Below are positions 32,465 through 44,000 of a DNA stretch of 64,000 nucleotides, piece after piece. Source of the DNA: Heligmosomoides polygyrus polygyrus (taxonomy: Eukaryota > Nematoda > Chromadorea > Rhabditida > Heligmosomidae); the NCBI GenBank assembly GCA_947396885.1, contig OX377204.1:89786728-89850727 (forward strand). The letters are read 5' to 3'. A program made the position numbers and the translations under genes. Every line of letters starts with the position of its first letter. Position 1 is the first letter of the stretch. Below the pieces are notes generated by a model. The model did no database searches. It was not told where the DNA came from and was given only the letters and a program-made list of their open reading frames with translations.

Positions 32465-35437
32465 CAATCTTCTTCAAGCGAGAAGACGTCTCCAACTCAG
32501 CCTCCTGAGTCTCCACAACTAGTTATGACGGAAGAGCGTCTTAAGAATTTTGTAGTCAGACCAGGGTTAGCAAAAACTAATCAGCTTTTCACTCATTTCA
32601 TTTTATATTAATTTTTACTGTTTGTTAAGAGAGGTTCCAAATATTATAATAGTTGAGACGGGAAACGAATAGAATGCTTCCTCTAGAACTGAGGCGAATG
32701 GCGGAGAGCGATGCGTTTCCGCAGCCGCGTAGTTTTGCGGCACGATTTTGGTCGACGGCGCCGCAAGTGCGACAGCGGTAATAACAAATCACTTCGTAAT
32801 TGCCACCGCATTTGACTGTGAGTGAGTGGCGCTCCTCATGAGTTTCGCCGCCTGCCTTGCTACGCGATGAAGATATCACTGTTTATTGCTGAGCGATTTG
32901 CTCGTCGCTCGTTGATTCGCTGTGCATTCGTTTCGAACGCTGGTGTTCATAGCACCATCCGTATCTCCGAGCGCGAAGCGAGTATCGCGTCGCATCGGCA
33001 GTGGACCGTTCTTGTAATTACTTACAGCTGAAAATGTGGAGTCTGCACTGTCTGACTATCTTCCTCAGGGCTTTGTCATACCATCGCTCCCCCGAGCGAA
33101 GCCCAATGATCTCATATCGACTCATCGCCTCGACTCGATCGATATGGGAGCCTATCATTAGGCTTCGCTCGGGGTGAGCGGTGGTATGACATAGGCCTTA
33201 CTGTTTTACGGGTGTGATGCAAAATGTAAAGAATTGGCATTTAGGTTCTCCTACTTTTTGGTGTGGATTCCTTTCACACCTGGCCTTCGTTTTGGTGTGG
33301 GAGTCAAGCATTATCGAAACCAAGTCATCGTTAGCAAAGTGGATCCTGGTTTGTTTAGCAATTTGTTATTTGTACTGCTGAACGGAACCGGCTAACAGAA
33401 AAGAGTAGATCTGTACGGCGGAAACCGCTGACTTGTTTATTGGCTGCCCACTGAAAGTCATTGTATGGCCATATTCGCCTTTAAATAGCATCCCACTGAA
33501 ACAGAATGCGTGATGCATTCCAAGGAGGGTTGAGTAACACCGTCCTTTACCCTTTACTTATTTACTTGCGCTCATGGTGCTATAAATTTTCATTTCTTTT
33601 TTGTTCGATTAGTTCGTTTTGCTCGAAATTGGTTTTGGTTCAACGTTGTACTTTATGTTTTTGCTATATGTATTAGATGTTATATGTACTTAGAAAAAAA
33701 GAAATGCTATTAGAAAAAACCTCTTCGTCTCGATGAGGGGGAGGTGATCTGCACCTGCTTGCGTCGAGTGAGTCCATGCGAAATCCCAAAAACACCGAAA
33801 ACATCGCTCTTGACTAAGCTTTGGTGCATCCCTTCTTGCCGATGTTTGATAGGAACATCTACAAATCGTTGGAGAAAAGAAGACACGTTCTGAAGGCTGT
33901 GCTGATCGATTAAACGGCCGCTGCAGCTTCATTGTGAAATTCCCGAGAATTTCTGTCTAATTTTTCACTGTGGATCGATTCGCACTGTGCATCTCACCGT
34001 AAGAGTAAAGTGTTGTTGTGTCAAAAATAAATACAAATAAATACAAAATAAAAACTAAATAAGTAATAAAAAGAATGTGCTTTCGCTACAAATCCTACAA
34101 TTCACATCATAGAGAGTACTGTTGAAGCACTATCCGGCTGCATTGGCTTTATGAAGACTATTTCACTAAAAAATGCTTAAGCTACAGAATAGGAGTCGCT
34201 TGTGGGGACAGAGAATCACTGCTTTAAGCTGTCCTTAGCAACAAAATTTTTATTCAATTTCTAGAATATTCAATTTCTGTTCTAGGAAAATGAAAGGGCG
34301 AAGAAGGGAGGGAAAATAAAGTCAAGGAAGAGTAATGAAATGGAAACTATTACACTAACGAAGTAGGAGATGGAATATATGAGGATCTTATGTTTATGGA
34401 TCTATGAACGATAGCCTTTCGCGGCTCTCTTCAGAACCCACATTACTCTTGCACCGCATATTCCCTCGTTGCCATCTAACCCTACGTTTCTGGATCCGCC
34501 ATCTCCACCGTGTAATCATTCAGGTTCGATGGCAGCTGAAAGCATAAAAGTGTTGGATCGAATCTGTGATGTTAACGCTATCCCGGTCACGGATAAGGAC
34601 GTATGTAAGACATTAATTGTAAAGTCACTGCAGCAGAACGGAGAAGTGAACATGGTAATAGAAAGGCCTGTTGAACAGGATGCGCTCAATACAATGGAAG
34701 TAAGTTTCAAAGAATAGACATCGCTTATTTCTTTTTGGAATCTTCAACTTGTAAGAGACACACTCCAGAACGCCTTGAATGCTTCGAAGCTACAACCACC
34801 GTCTGTAGCGATGGCATCCGATGTGAAAGATATAGTTCGGCGGCACAACGAGAGGCTACGAATGGGGTTTGGTAATATACCAGCGGTAGGTGTTCCGAGT
34901 ACTCCCATTAGTGAGCGTAAAATAAAATACCAAAAACTGGAAACAAACCTCTTATTTCAGCGCAGAGCATTAACCGATCCAAAGGCAGCGGTTAATCCGA
35001 ATGCACCTCGTGTGACCTTCCACGATGCTGGTGCTAAATCACACATGTCATTAATTATCGGGTGCGATACAACATTAAGTCAACAAGGTCGTCTACGAGT
35101 AAGTGAAAGCTATTCGACCATGTCAATGGAGACGAATTCTAAGTCGGGATTAGCTCAGTAATAAGCTTAATTTCTGGCTGAACGAACGAGCCTCCAATGT
35201 ACGCGAGGCAATACAGTCAATAATAACATAACATAATAATATAAGAGACCACTACGAATCCGAGCAGGGAGGAACTTCGAGATCTAGGAACGTCGTTGGA
35301 AGCAAGAGGAGCACGACACCTATACGACTGACCTCGTTTCCTCTGTTCCTACCGTCAAGATCTGTCTTCGGGAGTCCCTTGCCCTCGCTTACATAGGTCC
35401 ATTCTAAGGTTTAAAACAGAAGATGGAGGGCCAATGA
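32465..35437 (+). CDS. PDZ-domain protein, paralog B (5' exon not found)
   Basis: Exons: 32465-32565, 33245-33348, 34524-34699, 34769-34885, 34961-35098, and a likely last exon 35420-35437 encoding KMEGQ and a stop. Phases are 0-2-1-0-0-0, as in paralogs A and C. The first listed exon ends in EERLKNFVVRPG. The PDZ domain spans the next two exons (SYFLVWIPFTPGLRFGVGVK, NQVIVSKVDPG, AESIKVLDRICDVN, VTDKDVCKTLIVKSL, VNMVIERP), with an intact FGVGV carboxylate-binding loop. Then come PSVAMASDVKDIVRRHNER and a C-terminal exon with NAPRVTF and SLIIGCDTT. This is the most complete copy downstream of exon 2. The start codon is unresolved; the frame is open upstream to about 32240. Peptide-binding adaptor role inferred from PDZ. 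Confidence 0.75.
33070..33206. mobile_element. Palindromic MITE next to PDZ gene B exon
   Basis: GCTTTGTCATACCATCGCTC near 33072 is mirrored near 33185-33204; the arms also share GAGCGAAGCC and CATATCGA. It lies about 40 bp upstream of the 33245 exon. Related sequence (GCGAAGCCTAATGATAGGCT) occurs at 29373. Confidence 0.65.
33425..33560 (+). mobile_element. SINE 3' fragment
   Basis: Only the tail half of the tRNA-headed SINE: CTGACTTGTTTATTGGCTG, AAAGTCATTGTATGGCC, then CCTTTACCCTTTACTTATTT. Confidence 0.5.
33561..34520. other. Intron of PDZ gene B, no gene seen
   Basis: AT-rich, with A-rich runs near 34020-34075. An open frame on the minus strand (33690-33932) has no recognised domain. Confidence 0.4.
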
Positions 35438-35607
35438 ACGTTGGAAGAAGCGCAAATTTTAGAAGGGAAGCAGTCATATTAGCTGATGGAGCAGAAACTC
35501 ATCTCATACAGAGATATTCCTTCTTCATTCCTCACGGTTTGACTGTAGTTACACGGCTTAATTAAATGCAGATAGGTTGTTCTACGAATGTAAATACCTT
35601 GAACCAG

Positions 35608-35780
35608 GGGTTGGATTCTTCAACGACTTACAGCAATTTAACGGAGAAATTACAGCCGAAATCTCTGATAGCGCGGCTTATCAAGCGATATAGTGAAGCA
35701 TTTCGCTGCGCTATCAGGGATTTCGGCTGTATTTTCTTTGTTAAATTGCTGTAAATCGTTAATGAATCCGGTCCAGAATA
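35608..35780. mobile_element. Palindromic MITE, family P, copy 1
   Basis: GACTTACAGCAATTTAACGG and its inverse frame arms that meet near 35693; the arms include ACAGCCGAAATC and GATAGCGC. The same family recurs at 38579 and 40728. Confidence 0.75.
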
Positions 35781-35967
35781 GATGTTGAAAGGTGCAAATG
35801 AAAGGCGAAACCACAAAGTCTAATCACTAGACCGGAATGTCTCCGTGAAGGCATTTTATCCGAGTATTTGAACTGATCACAATATATGCGAGTCCGATCG
35901 ATAGGCTGTCGAGGCTATGGTATTTCAGAACGTCAGTCTGTTGGCATTATAGTCTAAACGGTGGACG

Positions 35968-36172
35968 AGTACATGTCGCGTAGGTGAGCAGCGTTGGCAA
36001 ATGGGAGCGCTCCAGCAATGATAACCAAGGAGAGCACAGAACGAACACATGTCAGCCCATCAGTGTACCAACTGTACATGCTCTCTCTGAATGGCATGCC
36101 CATTCAATGCGGTCTGATTGGGTTAGGTGCTCCCACCTACCAATGCTGCTCACCTACGCGACATATACCGGT
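35968..36172. mobile_element. MITE with about 45-bp inverted ends
   Basis: ACATGTCGCGTAGGTGAGCA on the left and its inverse (with a slight mismatch) on the right bound a 200-bp non-coding element. Confidence 0.65.
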
Positions 36173-36179
36173 GGACGCA

Positions 36180-37010
36180 TTAGGATGAGAACCAGTAGAA
36201 GACGGCGGGGGCGGAGCTTGTCACCGCTGGGCTGGAAATAACGGCGCCCCGAGTCGTCGGAGTCAGTCGCAGCAGAGTGCGCGCTCCGCTTCGTAGTCGT
36301 TCAGGGAGCCATCAAGCGCCATCGCCTCCGGACCTCGCCCTCGATCCGCCGGTCGTTAGTGTTCACCACCGTCGTCCTTTTGTCTATATGTTTACTGGTT
36401 ATTGCTGTTGTAATGAATTGTTTCTACTTGAAGTGTGCTGAGGTTCGGCATCTAGCTCCTGGTATATTGGAGTAGCCTTAGGATCTCCGTGTTCACAATC
36501 ATGAAAATTGATGAGGGGATATCCTATCTTCGGCATCAAATGTACAGATTTTGAAATTTTCCAACCTTAAGCTGAAGATAATTTTATTATTTCAAACAGT
36601 ATATTTCAGAAGGTAAAACCGCCAAGCAAACCACCGCACAGTTAATTTGAAGTGGAGGAAAAACCGGATTTTTAAAACTAATTCGAGAATCTGTATTCAA
36701 TGTGAACTATTCTAGAAGTTACGTATTGATGTTGAAGTTCTGATCGACTTATAGGATCTTTTGATTAATAAATATGCAAGTGACCTTATTGTGAGTGGAC
36801 CATTTACATTCTTAGACTCACAGTCGTGTTCCATATAACGACTAAATGGCGGCCATGTGAAAGACCGAACGCCTGTTATAAGATACTGTTATATGTTGTT
36901 ACTTTGTTATAAGATACTGACCGAGCAATCGACCAATGGCTGATAAGTCCTCGAGCAGAAATATGACGAGTGAAAGAGAACTTACCAAACGCCGTATGCG
37001 ACAACAAACA
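36180..37010. other. No recognised feature
   Basis: Intergenic between PDZ genes B and C; no convincing exon, RNA or element ends. Confidence 0.4.
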
Positions 37011-37011
37011 A

Positions 37012-37152
37012 GAGGCCAGATTCGTCACCCGCTTATCCGCCGGTGACGGTGAAAAGTATCGCCAAACCTGATGATGATGAATCTCGGCAGCAGGGGTTTG
37101 GCGGCACTTTTCACTGTTACCGGCCAGTAATCAGCTGATGAATCTGGCCCTA
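37012..37152. mobile_element. Inverted-repeat MITE
   Basis: GGCCAGATTCGTCACCCGC at the left and a related inverse (GCTGATGAATCTGGCC) at the right; the inner arms share CGGTGACGGTGAAAAGT and its inverse. Ends resemble family P. Confidence 0.55.
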
Positions 37153-38135
37153 GGAGAACAAAGTAAACTTCACTCAGGTGCATCCAGGCAGAACAACTGA
37201 ACTAAAACAAAAACTGGCCCACGGAACCCGCGGGCTCTCTAAGTTGGCGCCAAAGCGCGCAGGGAGCGGAAGTCGGGCTCAATTAAAGCAAATTTGCGTA
37301 CTTCACCTGAAAACATCTCTAAATCGCAATTTGAGCAAATGTTGTCATTCGTCCACACTTCGCCTTTCTCTCTACTTAATGGCGGGTGGCCATCTGCTCC
37401 CGAGTGTCTCTGGAACCAAAGGATGGCGTACAACCAATCTACATATTGTCTTCGGACGTTTATGCATTGTTTGGAGCTTCACAGTTGTAAACCATAGAGA
37501 TCGAGCGCCTCAGCCACATGGTCAGTTTTGAACAGGAGCAGCAATGTGACTTTTTCAGATGGAAAAGCGAAAATTCCCTAGACACTCTGCTGCTGAATGC
37601 TACAGCACGTCCTTAACCTACCCCAGTACACCTAAAAATACATACAAAAAATTAAAAATAAAATAAAAACGGTACATCAAGCATCCAACATAACCGGTAG
37701 CCAAGTGCATGGTAAGGGTTACAACGACCCCTTGCGGGAGAGGTCACCGATTCGCAACACTATTCTCATCCTGCCATTCGTAGTGTGTATCCTGTTCATG
37801 GACATCGCTGCCCCCTTCGCGACTCGCTGTCGCGAAGAAGGCGCTACACTTCGTCAATTCAATTCAATTCAATTTATTACGACCATAAAAGACAGCCGTA
37901 GAAAAACCAACCTAGCATTAACCAAACTTGAACGTCTTTGTGAAGCCTAACGAAAAAGGATAAGACATGTAACTGTAGCTCAGAGACCTAAACAGCAATC
38001 TCACTAGTACTGTAGGAGGGCATGTTTTGCGACTCGTTTGAAAAATCCAGAAGAGCTCAGGAGTAGGGCTGATATTGCTGTTCAGTGTCCGATACGTTGA
38101 TCCGGCCCTGCTTCATGGTCTCAAGTCTTGGTTTT
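37153..38135. other. No recognised feature
   Basis: Short open frames on both strands at 37178-37531 show no domain. A small AATTC repeat occurs near 37857-37875. Confidence 0.35.
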
Positions 38136-38578
38136 GGATACCATATTTTATAGGGTGTTCCTCGGGTCTTTGAGGGAATCAATTTATAAAATGCCGATGA
38201 GTTTATACGGATTTGTCCAAAGAGCATTATAAAAACAGAGCAAGCACCAATCCATTTTTTTCGGGAGGACGGCGAGTGGAGTCCAAAAAAAAATTGTTCC
38301 GAATTGCTGCTTTTGGGATCCCCGAATGGGTAAACCCATTGTACCTTATAACAAGCTTCGTTGTGTAATTATTTTGAACGCTTTCTATCAGGAGAATGTC
38401 TTTTTTCTTATGTGGGGAAAACACTGCTGTCCCACTTTCCACTAAAGATCGGACATAAGTCTTATACATATGCTTGTATCAGGACCATTTTATTTTTAGT
38501 TGATAGTCCTCTAAAGATTTGAAAAGTCCTGTGTTGTGCTTTTATGCATATAGTCTTATAGTGATCCGAAAAGCCTAG

Positions 38579-38747
38579 GGGTCGGATCCATTACCGACTT
38601 ACAACTTTAACAGAGAATTCACAACGGAGAGTTCAGATAACGTGGCTTATCACTCACCACATCGCTTGATAAGCCGCGCTATCAGAGATTTCAGCTATAA
38701 GTTTCTCTGTTAAATTGCTGTAAGTCGTCGATGAATGCGGCCCTAGC
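38579..38747. mobile_element. Palindromic MITE, family P, copy 2
   Basis: GACTTACAACTTTAACAGAG to its inverse at 38705-38730; the central part has GCTTATCA-GC words as in copies 1 and 3. Inserted in the CR1-like LINE. Confidence 0.7.
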
Positions 38748-39050
38748 TTGTTATTATAATGAAATCCCAAATCCGCTACTATGCCTACCAAGGGTAATTG
38801 GGGTGTCACTAGTTAAGGTGTAATTTGTTAGCGAAGGTGAGAGACCTATCCGTATCACTTATGTTTTTTCCGGAGACATTGGTAACTGCCAAACCCTCGA
38901 CCAATCAATAATGCATTCGATAACATGTTGAAGACAGCTGATCATCCTCCACAACTTCACAGTATATTTTTAGGTCATCCGCAAACTGTTTGATCACCAC
39001 TCGCGAGTCTTGAAGTAAGGTTGGTAGATCTACGCAGTACACATTAAAAA

Positions 39051-40140
39051 GCCTTTCTCGACTTGGAGAAGGCCTTCGATCGCGTACCGCGTGAGGTTAT
39101 ATGGTACGCCATACGACAGCACGGTGTTCCCGAAGAACTTGTAGAGTGGGTGCGAATGCTATACTCTTGTCCAAAGAGTCGTGTGCGAGTTGCAGCAGGA
39201 ACCTCGGCGGAGTTTCTAATCTTTGCGGAGGTACACCAGGGTACTGCACTTTCCCCACTCGTCATTGTTGTCGTAATGGATACCATTATGCGAGATCTTC
39301 AGGAGCCCGTCCCTTGGACGTTGCTATGCTGATGACGTAATGCTCGCCTACGAAGATAAGAGTGAACTAGAACGGCAGGTGCAAACTTGGTACGACCACT
39401 TGGACATGTTCGGACTCAGGCTGAGCGTCAAGAAGACCGAGTATCTAACGACTGACGTAAACGAGTCCGGCACCATTAAGATTAATGGCACTCGGCTTCC
39501 ACGCACGTCGATGTTTAATACTTGGGATCAGCAATAGCGCCCGATGGCAGTCCGATGGTTGAAGTGAACTCACGCGTGAGTGTAGCTTGGTCCAAGTGGC
39601 GCTCGTTGATTGGAGTACTTTGTGACAAGAAGATGTCAAAGCGGTTAAAGTCAAAGATCTATAGAACCGTCGTCCGGCCGGTAGCGGTGTACGGCGCTGA
39701 GTGCTGGCTTGCGACAATGGAAACGGAAAGTCGCCTCAGCGTAATGGAGACGAAGATGCTGCGCTGGATGGCTGGAGTCACGCGCTTGGACCGCATCCAA
39801 AACGAAGCTATTCGGCAGAGGTTCGGTGTCGCGCCGATAGCTGAGATCCTAGAAGCACTTCTGCGATGATACGGCCACGTTCTGCGTGTAAACGAAAGCC
39901 GCATCCGTAAGATGGCCTCAACTTCGAAGAGCCTAAAAAACGGCCTAGAGGGCGCCCGAAGCAGCGCTGGGCTGATACGTTACACAAGGACTTTCTAGCT
40001 GGTGTCCACCCTGATCTAGCACGGGATCGGGAAAGATGGCGACATGGCACCAGGAAAGCGGATCTCGCCATGAATCGCCATGAAGTGGGACAAACGCTGA
40101 AGAACAAGATGCCAGCAGATGATGGAAACCCACTCTGCTA
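39051..40140 (+). pseudogene. RTE-like LINE reverse transcriptase, 5'-truncated, frameshifted
   Basis: Begins inside the RT palm (LEKAFDRVPREVIWYAI), then VEWVRMLYS, VHQGTALSPL, a frameshift, YADDVMLAYEDK (catalytic YADD), LRLSVKKTEYL, another frameshift, then KIYRTVVRPVAVYGAECW, METKMLRWMAGVTRLDRI and a degraded tail. This is the motif order of RTE-clade elements. The 5' endonuclease is missing, as expected from aborted reverse transcription. Inserted in, and antiparallel to, the CR1-like copy. Confidence 0.8.
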
Positions 40141-40727
40141 ATTTTGTGCAGTATTTTTTGAGGCTTGCTCTAACAAAAGCTTTTGCGAAAACAAAAAACA
40201 CCACATCCCAGCACTTTTTCGCACCGATCAAGTTAGTCCAGTCAGTTCAAACTCTCAAGCAGATTTGTACTAACTGATTTCCCGTTTACTAACCCATGCT
40301 GACATTCTGGAATTAGATCGTTTTTCTCAAAACGTTCCATGATAGGTTTGCTTATGAATTTCTCAAAAACTCTGCAAAATAGTGATGTAACGTTTACAGT
40401 CGACGTCGCTCATGTACGGCACTGCCCCTCCGTACCCACTATTTCATAGTTACTACTATTAACAATGAACACACACGAGATAAGACACCACCCTACATCA
40501 CTACAGAGGTCCTATCAAGAACCCGTTCACGCAAAGAATATTTCATTCAGAATAGTGAAAACGGAATGCGAAAACTCCAATTTGATTACAGAGCTCAATT
40601 CTACTGATACCCAAAATTCCCAGAGGACTATATCGCAGTTTTGTTCCCCACAGCTGAACACGGTACTCCGACTACGTACAACTCTACTTTGTTCAAAGCA
40701 CCATAGGGGAACGCCCTCCTGGGGTCG

Positions 40728-40893
40728 GATTTATCAACGACTTACATAACTTGAACAGAGAATTCACAGCGGAAAACTCAGATAACGCGGCTTATCGCTC
40801 ACCATATCGCTTGATAAGCTGCGCTGTCAGGGATTACGGCTGTAATTTTCTCTGTTAAATTGCTGTAAGTCGCTGATGAATCTGGCCCCTGGA
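40728..40893. mobile_element. Palindromic MITE, family P, copy 3
   Basis: GGGGTCGGATTTATCAACGA to its inverse (GATGAATCTGGCCCC). Same central ATAACGCGGCTTATCGC words as copies 1 and 2. Lies about 190 bp upstream of the PDZ gene C start. Confidence 0.7.
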
Positions 40894-41086
40894 AGGACCT
40901 TAAGTACCACCCTCATCTCTGCAACATCTTATCTCGAGATCAGTTACCCTTGATTAGCCAATCGTGATGGTTAATAAGCGACCGTAACTGCTCCTACTAA
41001 CCATTCATCACCTTCGACGTGGTCTGAGCTGGTCGCGAAGCGTCCACATCCAATACATTTCGGTCGTATTCTAGAGGAGAGCAGGC

Positions 41087-44000
41087 ATGCCGCCGCCAGT
41101 GAGTTTCTTGCACTTGAATGATTGAAGCAGGACATCTGCTCTTAGTCCTGCTCATCTTTTAGGCAGATGGTCCTGGTGCTATGATGGCACCTCCTTCACG
41201 ACAACCTCCAGCCGCGCAAGCTCCCGCCGCACCTGCAGCCATACAAGCTCCTGTCGCACCTGCAGCCGTAGAAGCTCCTGTCGCACCTGCAGCCGCACAA
41301 GCTCCCGCAGCACCTGCAGCCATACAAGCTCCTGTCGCACCTGCAGCCGTACAAGCTCCTGTCGCACCTGCAGCCGCACAAGCTCCCGCTGCACCTGCAG
41401 CCATACAAGCTCCTGTCGCACCTGCAGCAGTACAAGCTCCTGTCACACCTGCACAAGCACCAGCTTCCCCAAATCAAGCAGCAGCTACTCCTGGCGCTGT
41501 GGCGCAAACAGCTCAAGAAGCTCCTGCAGAGCCAGTTATAACACCGGAACGACGGCGCAACTTCTTCGTCAGGGAGGGGTAAGTAAAACATTAGCTCCTG
41601 TCTGAAACAGTCAGAAGCCCATCTAGGGAGGACGAAAGGACATACGAATGAATGAATCTAACTAATTGCTGAATCGTTTGACCGATATTGAATATAAGTC
41701 TACTGTTGGTGGATCAGTTTCTACCACAAACATAACGCAAACAGAAAGAGCGTTGTTATGCAATGAGATTTCTCGCCTTTTCCCTCCCGAGTTCACTGTC
41801 CTTGCGCTGTCAGAGTAGATAGCAATTATAGCGAATCCTCTACTGCCGTTCGAATGTTCCCGCGCACTTGCTACAGTATCCCCAGACCTGCACATCACCG
41901 AAGCCGTTGTCATTGGAGCTCGTTTTTGTTATTGAGCGCGCAAACCTACAGACACTTCTAGGAAGGATAAGACCCATCCAAGCTGCTTGTGCTGAAACTG
42001 CTGTCGTTGCTCAGTGGGAATTGTGCATCCATCGAATGTCCACGTGGACGTCGGCGCGATCCATGGGAACCGCCCGCTACAACGCTGCACATCAACTCGA
42101 AGTTCGAACGACAGTAGGGGATTAGTTATAAGTAAGACCGTCAAAGTGTTGAGGTGGGTCACCATGAAGAAAGAAACACTAGATTATCGCAGCTTGTATA
42201 TGAGAGATCGGAACGAAAACCCTCAGGGATTGCGCCAGTTGTAGTGTCTATGGCAATAAGCGGCTTCGATAGAAATCACCCTGTAGGGCTGAGTTCAATC
42301 CCAATGAGGGGGGGCCTCCATACTCACGTAGAAACACTACATAGAGATGGACGCAATCCTAGTTGGTGGTGGCCACTTTTAAATCATTTTTTTACATAAC
42401 AAAATGCAATAAAAAGCTACTAACGTATACAAATACGTGTAATTAAATAAACTACACCAACCTGGCTGTCCAGTTAGTAGAAGTTTCCAAGATCCTAGTT
42501 GGAGGGGGGCGGCTCCCAACTAATGTAGATCTGATCTAATAAAACATTGGAACGAGACGCAATAACGACTAGCAACAATGAGTTCAAGGTTTGGATTTCA
42601 GTATGCACTTCAAGAAATCATCAACTCAAATAAATAAAATTAAATAAAATCAACTCTTTTAGCGCATACTATACATACTGAACTCCAAACCTTGAAGCAA
42701 AAGAAAGTAGGCGCAAATAGGGTCGAAGGGGGAGGGTCGCCACCTACTCAGAGTTGTATGCTGTGGTATGAAGACATGCGTATGTCCAGTTGCATCATAA
42801 ATGGCCCATTTCAGTTCACCGTGGGGGTGTAACACGCCTTTGCTGCAAAAAAAAAACGATTTCAAAAACTACAGGGCCATACAACATGGTCATACCCCTC
42901 TCTCCCACCCTCCTCCCCGACCCTAATTGCACCAGAAAGTAAAAGCGCATGGAAACGAAGATGCTCGCCCGCGCCAACCGCTCGGCGCGAGCGCTGTGAA
43001 ACGAATAGCTCGCACGCAGACGCACACTTCTAAGTTGCCGGCAAAATTTCTGTCAGGACCTGTCAAAACTTGTCAGTGAATCAATGGCTTGATTACTGCA
43101 TCAGTCCGTGGCTACGGACACGACAATCAAGTTTACGTAACAATAATTTGTGAACCTCTTGATGTAGCTAATTTTTTAAAATAGTTTCTGTGTTTTGTGA
43201 GTTTTGCTTTGCTTTCTATGATGTAGTTATCATCTATGGAGTGAGTGTTTTCAATATGGTGTAATATTGAACACATTCAGTCTTTATGAAGTCGTTTAAA
43301 AGTGGCCACCACCAACTAGGATTGCACCTTGAGATGAATACTTGTAACATAACATGCCTACCTGAACCCCTACTGTGGCTACTGCAGTCTCCTTCCTGAA
43401 ATAAAGAGGAAATTTAGACGAAAAAACGCCGGACGAAAAGACGAGAAAAAGGCGCGTCGACAGGTTCACCGTGGCGATTCGTACAGGTATAGCCGTACAG
43501 TGGCCGTGGGACGATACGTGGAGCCGGCAGGCGTGGGTCAATACATGGAGCTCGCAGACATCCCTGTACGTATCGCCACGGTGAGCCTGTCGACGCGCAC
43601 ACATGCGTTCCGGCCTGAGGCCGTCGTGACCCCCCCTCATTGGGATTGAACATAAGACTGGCACATATGACGTGTTGTATTGAGTAAAAGTCTGTAGAGA
43701 GCGCACTTTTTCCCATAAATCGTAGAGATTTAGCAATTGCTCTAAAAACGAAAATGTGAAGCATCGACATAGATACAGGTGCTACACTTGATCTTAGAAC
43801 CAGAATGTGTATTGTCCTGTGATCCCTCTCCGATGAATTTCTGACGTCGTAGAGGCTTCCGGCCAACTTCAGGAGAGGGGTGGGTATAACTGAGAAGAAC
43901 AATTAATCTAATTCAAGCAGGATGTCATAGTAACCATTAGTGCGGCTGGCTAAGGTATAGAACTCTTGGCAAACGTTGTGGACAGGTTTAGTACCGCTCT

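Larger units (their letters stand above)
38140..40440 (-). pseudogene. CR1/Jockey-like LINE reverse transcriptase, split by an RTE insertion
   Basis: Minus strand, from 40440 down: SECQHG-like and STNLLES-like motifs, then a block at 40145-40240 with FAKAF-RASLKKYCTKLA (RT palm), then, beyond the RTE insertion (39051-40140), an ADDLKIY-like block near 38960, and the C-terminal TYVRSLVESGTAVFSPHKKK block at 38227-38469. Same family as the copy at 7858-9966. Multiple stops and frameshifts. Confidence 0.65.

Noticed and set aside
36180..36480. Possible promoter or first exon (GC-rich patch)
   Set aside because: No ATG frame with a donor that fits the downstream PDZ gene, and no conserved element identified.
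41159..41446. Minus-strand open frame rich in GAC/AAG-type residues
   Set aside because: Antisense shadow of the Ala/Pro coding minisatellite in PDZ gene C exon 2, whose plus-strand reading has splice support and paralog context.
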